9,200 bases of DNA, from positions 1 to 9,200 of the forward strand of contig CAMCQW010000062.1 of the NCBI GenBank assembly GCA_945877045.1, read 5' to 3'. A model generated the notes under the pieces. It was not told the origin of the DNA, did no database searches, and saw only the letters and a program-made list of their open reading frames with translations. The stretch's first letter is position 1. Every line of letters starts with the position of its first letter. Position numbers and translations under genes: made by a program. Origin of the DNA: Chryseobacterium gleum (GTDB lineage Bacteria > Bacteroidota > Bacteroidia > Flavobacteriales_D > Crocinitomicaceae). Shown here one piece after another: positions 1 through 5,708 of the stretch.

Positions 1-396
1 GTAGTTTTTTCTAGAGGGGAAGCCTTAAACCTTAGGCAATATTTATTAGCGGGGGGTTTTTTACACATCGATGATAATTATGGAATGGATGAATTCATCC
101 GAATTGAATTGAAAAAAGTTTTTCCAGAGGCAGATTTAGTGGAATTACCCTTTAATCATCCCATTTTCAAGCAAAAGTATACCTTTAACGGTCTTCCAAA
201 AATTCATGAACATGATGGAAAACGTCCGCAGGCCTTTGGTATAATTCAAGATGGTCGATTACTTTGTTTGTATACTTTCGAGACAGACTTAAGCGATGGT
301 TGGGAAGATCCACAGGTTCACAATGATCCTGCTGAAAAACACCTTCAAGCATTGCAAATGGGCGCGAATATTATCATGTACGCCTATACCAATTAA
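1..396 (+). CDS. DUF4159 domain protein, C-terminal part (5' end outside window)
   Basis: The reading frame is open from base 1 to the TAA at 394-396, giving 131 visible residues; the start lies to the left of the window. The ATG at 85 is internal: the codons before it encode the conserved core (LAGGFLHIDDNYG, visible residues 16-28) and should not be left out. This Gly-Gly/Asp-Asp segment, a following PFNHPIF, and a C-terminal block with HNDP and a repeated-helix end are the pattern I associate with DUF4159, a family whose fold is related to class I glutamine amidotransferase-like domains. Its biochemical role is not established. The visible part has no membrane segment; a signal peptide, if any, would be in the missing part. 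It converges on the cyclophilin-FKBP gene with only 14 bases between the two stop codons. Family assignment is fairly secure, function unknown. Confidence 0.85.
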   Translation, partial: VVFSRGEALNLRQYLLAGGFLHIDDNYGMDEFIRIELKKVFPEADLVELPFNHPIFKQKYTFNGLPKIHEHDGKRPQAFGIIQDGRLLCLYTFETDLSDGWEDPQVHNDPAEKHLQALQMGANIIMYAYTN

Positions 397-410
397 GAAA
401 TAAGCAGGAA

Positions 411-1547
411 TTAATGCTTATGTCCGTCGCCTTCTGTGTGGATATGATCTGGTTGTGGCAAAGAATTAGGAGGGTCAACTTGCAATATTTCTATTTCAAA
501 AACCAAATCTGAATACGGAGGAATCGCTCCAGGGCGCCCTTCTTTACCATAAGCTTGAAAATAAGGAATAATCAAGGTTGCCTTCCCTCCCTTTCCTAAC
601 ATTCCAATTCCTTCTTCGAAGCCTGGAATCATCTTTTGAACTAAGTAATTGAATTCCAAGGGTGAATTTCGATCATAGGAAGAATCAAACTTTTTACCGT
701 CCGCTCGAATAGTACCTTTGTAGTGGAGTCCCATTTTTGAACCAAGAACAGGTTTGTCTCCTTCGCCCATATTTTCGATATCATACACTAATCCCGTGGC
801 ACTAAGTTTAGCATTTGGGTATTTAAGTAAAACTTGTTCATACATATACTTTTTATAGCCATCATTTCCCATGGCTTCGATCTTTGCATACTCTAAGGCC
901 GCAAGTGCATCCAAGCGATTTTTCTCAGCATTTATAACTTCATCAGCTGCTTTCGCGGCAGTAAATTTTACCCCAAATACCTTAGTCGCATTAAATTTCT
1001 TTGCCGCTTTACCAATTCGAAGAATTTGAAGACTAAGAATCGTATCGTTTTGCGCAATTAAATCAACCACATCTTGACCTTGAACCACGTGTCCAAAAAC
1101 AGTGTGTTTTCCATTCAACCAAGGAGTTTCCTTGTGAGTTATAAAGAACTGACTACCGTTTGTATTGGGACCAGAATTCGCCATTGACAATATCCCTGGA
1201 CCTGAGTGTACTAAATCAGCCACTATTTCATCGTAAAACTTATAACCTGGATCTCCACTTCCTGTTCCAAGTGGATCGCCACCTTGAATCATGAAATCTT
1301 TTATGACACGATGAAATTTTAATCCGTTGTAAAATGGCTTATCAAATTTTTTATCTGCGTGCTCAAACTTCCCTTCCGCTAAGCCAACAAAATTAGCAAC
1401 GGTCATGGGGGTTTTTTCAAACTCTAGCGCGCAAATAATTACCCCTTTAGAGGTATTGAATTGAGCATACATGCCTTTTTCCAGTTTTTGCGCTGACGCA
1501 AATTGAGCTGAAAGAAAAAGGATACAGAAGAAGATAGCGTTTTTCAT
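411..1547 (-). CDS. Secreted cyclophilin-FKBP fusion peptidyl-prolyl isomerase
   Basis: Predicted exported foldase of 378 residues that should catalyse cis-trans isomerisation of X-Pro bonds with two unrelated domains. Residues 1-20 form a signal peptide ending ASAQ with no lipobox cysteine, so a soluble periplasmic location is likely. A cyclophilin domain follows (about 25-178) with intact active-site residues: R80 in FHRVI, F85/Q88 in FMIQGG, SQFFIT at 132-137, W143 and H148 in WLNGKHTVFG. An Ala/Lys/Glu-rich helical linker (about 181-245) leads to an FKBP domain (about 251-357) with Y276 in HYKG, F287-D288 in KFDSS, MIPGF at 306-310 (Phe where FKBP12 has Trp59), AYG at 332-334 and F350. 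The tail is histidine-rich (H368, H370, H376, H378). It starts 2 bases after the upstream FKBP gene stops and is the last gene of the CBS-nadK operon. There is no Shine-Dalgarno sequence. Substrates are unknown. Confidence 0.92.
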   Translation of the reverse strand: MKNAIFFCILFLSAQFASAQKLEKGMYAQFNTSKGVIICALEFEKTPMTVANFVGLAEGKFEHADKKFDKPFYNGLKFHRVIKDFMIQGGDPLGTGSGDPGYKFYDEIVADLVHSGPGILSMANSGPNTNGSQFFITHKETPWLNGKHTVFGHVVQGQDVVDLIAQNDTILSLQILRIGKAAKKFNATKVFGVKFTAAKAADEVINAEKNRLDALAALEYAKIEAMGNDGYKKYMYEQVLLKYPNAKLSATGLVYDIENMGEGDKPVLGSKMGLHYKGTIRADGKKFDSSYDRNSPLEFNYLVQKMIPGFEEGIGMLGKGGKATLIIPYFQAYGKEGRPGAIPPYSDLVFEIEILQVDPPNSLPQPDHIHTEGDGHKH

Positions 1548-1549
1548 TT

Positions 1550-2269
1550 TTAATTTTTTGGAGCGTCTTCGAAACTTAATAATTCAACTTCAAAAATAAG
1601 CGTTGAATATGGAGCTATATCTGGCGATGGCGATTGTGCACCATAAGCTAAGTTCTGTGGGATAAAAAACTTAAACTTTGAACCAACTGACATCAGTTGT
1701 AGACCTTCTGTCCATCCCGGAATTACTTGATTTAAAGGAAACTCGATAGGCTCACCTCGATCAACAGAACTATCAAAAACTTTTCCTTCTATAGTTGTTC
1801 CGTGATAATGAACCTTCACTTTAGAAGTAGCGCTTGGCTTCGGGCCATCTGTTTCACCAAGAATTTTATACTGTAAACCAGATTCAGTAACAACAACACC
1901 AAGGTTACGCACATTATCTTTCAAGAAATTTTCACCGAGAATTTTATATTTTTCATTCATCTTATCTTCAGTTGCTTTTTTAGCTTGGTTTTTTTCTTGG
2001 AAATAATTATTTACACACATGTTACTTTGATCTGCAACAGCAAGCGTCTTTTTCTCCCAAGCATCTTTAATTCCTTGAATAATTAAATCGATATTTCCCT
2101 CGCTCATTTCTGTCATTAGATTTCCAGCGATACTTGCACCTACAAGGTAAGAAACCGAATCAATTCTATTTTTAATAACTGGCGCTTTTTCAACAGTTAC
2201 TGGTTTTTTTTGAGCAAACATCATTCCTGTAAAGCTCATTAAACCGATAATAATACATGTTTTTTTCAT
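1550..2269 (-). CDS. Secreted FKBP-type peptidyl-prolyl isomerase (FkpA/Mip-like)
   Basis: Predicted periplasmic prolyl isomerase of 239 residues. The first 19 residues are a signal peptide ending GMMFA before Q20; the Cys at position 5 is not in a lipobox context, so this is not predicted to be a GldI-like lipoprotein. Residues about 35-125 match the all-helical N-terminal dimerisation region of FkpA/Mip/FklB proteins (DSVSYLVGASIAGNL near its start, then a long charged helix). The catalytic FKBP domain spans about 128-232 with the usual pocket residues: Y155 in VHYHG, F165-D166 in FDSS, VIPGW at 182-186, AYG at 208-210 and F226. Length and layout are typical of the family. It sits 12 bases downstream of nadK and 2 bases upstream of the cyclophilin-FKBP fusion, so both isomerases are probably made from one transcript. 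No Shine-Dalgarno is visible before the ATG. Confidence 0.93.
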   Translation of the reverse strand: MKKTCIIIGLMSFTGMMFAQKKPVTVEKAPVIKNRIDSVSYLVGASIAGNLMTEMSEGNIDLIIQGIKDAWEKKTLAVADQSNMCVNNYFQEKNQAKKATEDKMNEKYKILGENFLKDNVRNLGVVVTESGLQYKILGETDGPKPSATSKVKVHYHGTTIEGKVFDSSVDRGEPIEFPLNQVIPGWTEGLQLMSVGSKFKFFIPQNLAYGAQSPSPDIAPYSTLIFEVELLSFEDAPKN

Positions 2270-2281
2270 AATAGATTGTTT

Positions 2282-3160
2282 TTAATTTCTTTTATCAACT
2301 CCCCAAAACATTTTGTTTCGGATGGTATCTAAAAAATTATTGTGTTCAAATTTAATTACATTTATCATAAATTCCGCCTTTTCGACGATGATTTCTTCTC
2401 CCAACTTCACACTTTTAGAATTTCCATCCAAACTGATCAAGTAACTTCGGTCTCTACCTTCAATACTTAACTTAATTGGCAAATGATCCGGCACAACGAC
2501 GGGGCGCACATTCAAATTGTGTGCCGCAATTGGTGTTAGTATATGAACTTGACAACCAGGAGTAATAATCGGCCCGCCACAACTCAGGTTATAAGCCGTT
2601 GAACCTGTTGGCGTTGAAACTATTAAACCATCTGCCCAATAACTATTCAAATACTTATCATCCAAACTTGCGTGAACCGTTATCATCGAAGAGGTATCGC
2701 GCTTTTGAAGAGTTAGCTCATTCAGGGCAAAATTGTCCGTTCCAAAAATATTATCTGCCGTATGCACCCGCAACAAAGATCGCAGTTGGAAATCATATTT
2801 TTTCAAATCAATATTCACCAAACTAACTTCGATATCTTCTTTTGAAATATTAGACAGAAAACCCAACCTTCCTGTATTGATTCCTAAAATCGGGACCCCC
2901 GAGTCGCGGATAAACTGCACCGACTTTAGAAATGTACCATCACCACCAAGACTAATAAACAAATCGATACCGGTTCGCATGTCATTAAAGGAGTTAAAAG
3001 TATCGTACGATTCACGAATACCACACTTCGCAATTAAGCTAGCATTTAGTTCAGATTCTAAAACAGCTGTCCAGCCTAGTTCATCAGCAACTGACAATAC
3101 TTTAAGAAAATATTCCGAAATATTCTTGTTTATTTTTTTACCAAAGATCGCTACCCTCAT
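2282..3160 (-). CDS. nadK: NAD kinase
   Basis: Cytoplasmic ATP-NAD kinase that phosphorylates NAD to NADP, the source of cellular NADP(H). The protein is 292 residues, normal for the family. Signature motifs are intact: LGGDGT at 71-76 with the catalytic Asp74, NTGRLGFL at 95-102, NELTL at 147-151, and the nucleotide-binding DGLIVSTPTGSTAY at 177-190 followed by GGPI; the TPIAAHNLNVRPVV block at 209-222 is the family's SPxxxHxLxxRP variant. The start was chosen at the ATG at 3158-3160: the protein then begins MRVAIFG, the normal first beta strand, and lies 2 bases after the CBS gene's stop codon. The longer ORF (from 3202) would add 14 unlikely residues and overlap the CBS gene by 40 bases. 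The FKBP gene follows 12 bases downstream. Confidence 0.96.
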   Translation of the reverse strand: MRVAIFGKKINKNISEYFLKVLSVADELGWTAVLESELNASLIAKCGIRESYDTFNSFNDMRTGIDLFISLGGDGTFLKSVQFIRDSGVPILGINTGRLGFLSNISKEDIEVSLVNIDLKKYDFQLRSLLRVHTADNIFGTDNFALNELTLQKRDTSSMITVHASLDDKYLNSYWADGLIVSTPTGSTAYNLSCGGPIITPGCQVHILTPIAAHNLNVRPVVVPDHLPIKLSIEGRDRSYLISLDGNSKSVKLGEEIIVEKAEFMINVIKFEHNNFLDTIRNKMFWGVDKRN

Positions 3161-3162
3161 GC

Positions 3163-3825
3163 TCAAAATTTCATAAAATTCATTAATGCATCGTACTTCC
3201 ATCGTACATCCTCATCGTTAACACCAGCTTGATATGACGCTTTAATCTTATAATCATAACGCTCAAAAGTAAGGATGATTCTTGTTAAATTTATTTCATT
3301 GATTTTCAGCGTTACTTCTAATATAGAAGAAGAAACATCAGAAAGAATATAGGAGCTTAAAATTTTGGCATTGTTACTTTCAACGATTTGCGCGATTTGC
3401 GCCATAGAATAATCAATGGCATTTATCTCCAATACTAAAATACTGCCTGGTTCTTTAATACTGCCGATATTAGCAAGTGTAGTCATCAAATGAAAAATAC
3501 TGGTACAACCAAGGTAATTCTCGTTTTCATCTAAAACCGGAATAATGCTCAATTTATGTTCAGACATCATAGCAAGAACATCATAAATGTGTGCATTTTC
3601 ATTAACATAAGGCCGAGGCAAATGATCAAACAAAACATCTAACGAATCGGATAAAATCAATCGATCTAAAATGGCCGATTCAGAGACGACACCGACAAAA
3701 ACACCATTTTTTAACACCGCCAATTGCGACACTTTGAATTCATCCATCCAATTAATGGCTTTTTCGCCTGAATCAGTATGAATTAGGGGAGGGATTTCGT
3801 CTGTAATAAGTTCAAATGCTCGCAT
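3163..3825 (-). CDS. CBS-pair protein with C-terminal ACT-like domain
   Basis: Predicted cytoplasmic ligand-sensing protein of 220 residues. Two CBS motifs (about 7-60, with VSQLAVLKNGVFVGVVSE, and about 70-118, with KLSIIPVLDENENYLGCTS) should form a Bateman module, which in known families binds adenine nucleotides or related molecules. Residues about 126-200 look like a beta-alpha-beta-beta-alpha-beta ACT fold (GSILVLEI, then a helix, then SSILEVTLKI), as in AcuB-type proteins. There is no fused enzymatic domain, signal peptide or membrane segment. I take the ATG at 3823-3825 as the start (MRAFELITDEIPPL, matching usual first residues of such proteins); an in-frame TTG at 3835-3837 would add only four residues and falls inside a promoter-like box. 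It is first in the operon, 2 bases before nadK, which suggests a link with NAD(P) metabolism. The ligand is not known. Confidence 0.88.
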   Translation of the reverse strand: MRAFELITDEIPPLIHTDSGEKAINWMDEFKVSQLAVLKNGVFVGVVSESAILDRLILSDSLDVLFDHLPRPYVNENAHIYDVLAMMSEHKLSIIPVLDENENYLGCTSIFHLMTTLANIGSIKEPGSILVLEINAIDYSMAQIAQIVESNNAKILSSYILSDVSSSILEVTLKINEINLTRIILTFERYDYKIKASYQAGVNDEDVRWKYDALMNFMKF

Positions 3826-3834
3826 AAGGAGGAT

Positions 3835-3842
3835 CAAAAGTA
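3835..3842 (-). promoter_or_regulatory. Possible -7 box for the CBS-nadK-FKBP operon
   Basis: Read on the minus strand this is TACTTTTG, a full match to the Bacteroidota -7 pattern TAnnTTTG. It lies 9 bases upstream of the ATG at 3825, so the transcript would have a very short leader. No TTTG element is present at the expected -33 distance, so this is a half-supported promoter. Confidence 0.3.
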
Positions 3843-3863
3843 GTAAAATCCTTTGAGAGTTTG

Positions 3864-3871
3864 TAATTTTG
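3864..3871 (+). promoter_or_regulatory. Possible -7 box for pdxJ
   Basis: TAATTTTG matches TAnnTTTG and ends 18 bases before the pdxJ ATG, a plausible distance for a short leader. TTTG at 3852-3855 and again at 3860-3863 is present upstream, but both copies are too close to be a normal -33 element (usual spacing is about 19-20 bases), so the assignment rests on the -7 box and on the position in the only divergent intergenic region of the window. Confidence 0.35.
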
Positions 3872-3889
3872 GAGCGGTAAATTTACTAC

Positions 3890-4606
3890 ATGACAAAGTT
3901 AAGCGTTAATGTTAATAAGGTCGCAACCCTAAGAAATGCTCGCGGTGGGAACATGCCCAATGTGGTGCAATTCGCACTTGATTGTGAGCGTTTTGGTGCC
4001 GATGGTATAACCGTACATCCGCGACCTGACGAACGCCATATTACCCGAAATGATACACGAGCACTTAGCAAGGTGCTTACAACAGAATTGAATATTGAAG
4101 GATACCCCGACCCCACCTTTATGGCTTTAGTGGCAGAATGCCAGCCCAAACAAGTTACCTTGGTTCCAGATCCACCGGGCGTACTTACATCAAGTGCTGG
4201 TTGGGACGTAAAAGAAAACATCGTTTTCCTTAAAGAGATTATAAGTCAACTGAAAAAATTAGAAATACGAGTATCCCTATTTATTGATACAGACCTTGAA
4301 AACATAGCATTGGCGGCTTCATTAGGCATCGATCGCATTGAATTGTACACAGGGCCATTTGCAGAACAATATGAATCAAATCCAGCGAAAAGCATTGAAA
4401 TGTATGTAAAAGCAGCACACTTTGCTTCGTCAGTAGGATTAGAAATAAATGCTGGTCACGATTTAAGCTTACAAAATCTCGCCTATTTTAAATCAAATAT
4501 TCCCCTTTTATCGGAAGTATCGATCGGTCATGCATTACTATGCGATTCCTTATACCTAGGTATTGAAAACACGATACAGCTGTATAAAAAATGCTTAGTT
4601 AGTTGA
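3890..4606 (+). CDS. pdxJ: Pyridoxine 5'-phosphate synthase
   Basis: Cytoplasmic enzyme of the DXP-dependent vitamin B6 route: it condenses 1-deoxy-D-xylulose 5-phosphate with 3-amino-2-oxopropyl phosphate to give pyridoxine 5'-phosphate. The 238 residues cover the whole TIM barrel. Visible active-site features by comparison with E. coli PdxJ are ATLRNARGG at 12-20, H43 and R45 in GITVHPRPDERHI, E70 in NIEGYP, SLFID at 129-133, E151 in ELYTG, H190 in INAGH, and the phosphate-binding IGHA at 212-215. The N-terminal strand reads NVNK where E. coli has NIDH; as I recall this is common in Bacteroidota homologues. It is transcribed away from the CBS-nadK operon and its stop codon overlaps the end of the convergent mscS-like gene by 12 bases. 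GGAG at 3871-3874 is 15 bases from the ATG, too far for a good Shine-Dalgarno. Presence implies the PdxA/PdxJ pathway rather than PdxS/PdxT. Confidence 0.97.
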   Translation: MTKLSVNVNKVATLRNARGGNMPNVVQFALDCERFGADGITVHPRPDERHITRNDTRALSKVLTTELNIEGYPDPTFMALVAECQPKQVTLVPDPPGVLTSSAGWDVKENIVFLKEIISQLKKLEIRVSLFIDTDLENIALAASLGIDRIELYTGPFAEQYESNPAKSIEMYVKAAHFASSVGLEINAGHDLSLQNLAYFKSNIPLLSEVSIGHALLCDSLYLGIENTIQLYKKCLVS

Positions 4607-5707
4607 TTTTTGATTGCTGATTTCAACAGATCTTTTAGGATACGGGATAGTAATATTGTTCTGGCGGAATAAGCGGTCAATTTCAAACCTAAGATCCGAT
4701 TTATAGTTATTAATGTCCCAACTTTGGTCGGCCCAAAATATTAATTCCAAGGCTAATCCATTGTCCGAAAAATCTGCCAATCGGACAAAAACTGGCTGGT
4801 CTTTTTTTACTTTAGGATGCGCATAAGCAGCATTAATTAATAAATTAGAGACCAGTTCTGTTTCGCAACCATATTCGACCATTACCTCAATCGAAAAACG
4901 TGATAATTCTGAACCGTGCGACCAATTTTCAACCTGTTGTTGGGTTAGCCGAGTATTTGGTATAATTAGCACATTCCCGTCCCTCGTTTCAATTTGAGTA
5001 GTACGAGCATTAATCTTAATGATTTTAGCAACAATAGAAGCTTGGTTGGATGTCCCAGTAACCTCAATAATATCTCCAATCCTAATATTTCCCTCCACTA
5101 AAAGCACCACCCCAGCAATTAAATCTTTAAAAACATCCTGTAGCCCAAGACCGAGACCAACTAATAAGCCTACCGAACCCGTTAATATCAATGTTAAATT
5201 GATTGATAATATTTGACAGGTAATTAAAAAAGATCCTAAATAGATAAAATATTTTGCGATTTTGATGTAAATATATTCGGTGCCATCCTCTACATTTATG
5301 TTCGCCTTTAACTTTCTACTCAAATATAGCTTTGTGACATTGACCAACATTTTTGTGCCAATGAAAACGATAATGATGACTAAAATATGATAGAAAGAAA
5401 GATTAAACGATTTAAGATCTATCAACTTATAATTAATAAAATCAGCGAAAGTGATTGATTCATTATTAAAACGAAAACTATAAACGGCGAAATAAAGGGC
5501 AAATAAGTATACACTTTGGCTCACCAATTTCAGCCAAGTAAGACGGCGTCCTTCAATGTTGATATTAGCATTTCTAAAATACTTTTTTAAAGATCGAAGG
5601 ACAACTCTTCGCAAAACAAATGCAACAAGAAAGATAATTGTCAAAAAAACGATGTTCCAAAAACATATATTAAAGGGACCTAATTGAAAAATAGTTCTAC
5701 TCAACAT
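4595..5707 (-). CDS. MscS-family small-conductance mechanosensitive channel
   Basis: Predicted inner-membrane channel of 370 residues that opens under membrane tension to release solutes on osmotic downshock. Hydrophobic segments lie at about 13-35, 60-78, 104-125, 148-165 and then the pore-lining helix at about 170-205, with the family hallmark GSVGLLVGLGLGLQDVFKD (177-195) and LVEGNIRIGDIIEV following. The cytoplasmic beta domain has the conserved IPN turn (249-251) and a C-terminal alpha/beta vestibule ending with ITIPYPKR. It has about two more N-terminal membrane helices than E. coli MscS (286 residues), making it one of the medium-length MscS-like types. Its ATG is 1 base after the dnaG stop, so it is probably translated from the dnaG message. 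Its last 12 bases overlap pdxJ on the other strand, leaving no room for a separate terminator. Confidence 0.93.
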   Translation of the reverse strand: MLSRTIFQLGPFNICFWNIVFLTIIFLVAFVLRRVVLRSLKKYFRNANINIEGRRLTWLKLVSQSVYLFALYFAVYSFRFNNESITFADFINYKLIDLKSFNLSFYHILVIIIVFIGTKMLVNVTKLYLSRKLKANINVEDGTEYIYIKIAKYFIYLGSFLITCQILSINLTLILTGSVGLLVGLGLGLQDVFKDLIAGVVLLVEGNIRIGDIIEVTGTSNQASIVAKIIKINARTTQIETRDGNVLIIPNTRLTQQQVENWSHGSELSRFSIEVMVEYGCETELVSNLLINAAYAHPKVKKDQPVFVRLADFSDNGLALELIFWADQSWDINNYKSDLRFEIDRLFRQNNITIPYPKRSVEISNQKSTN

Positions 5708-5708
5708 C

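Noticed and set aside
1550..2269. GldI-like gliding motility lipoprotein
   Set aside because: The signal peptide has no lipobox cysteine and the N-terminal helical domain fits the FkpA/Mip type.
2733..3176. 147-residue plus-strand ORF opposite nadK
   Set aside because: Lies wholly over nadK and the nadK/CBS junction, has no recognisable domain, and is explained as a shadow of the strong nadK frame.
3835..3837. TTG as start codon of the CBS gene
   Set aside because: Adds only four residues, lies inside a promoter-like box, and an ATG with a better family match is 12 bases downstream.
3886..4221. 111-residue minus-strand ORF opposite pdxJ
   Set aside because: Antisense to the conserved N-terminal half of pdxJ; composition rich in Ser/Thr/Leu is typical of a shadow frame, and no motif is seen.
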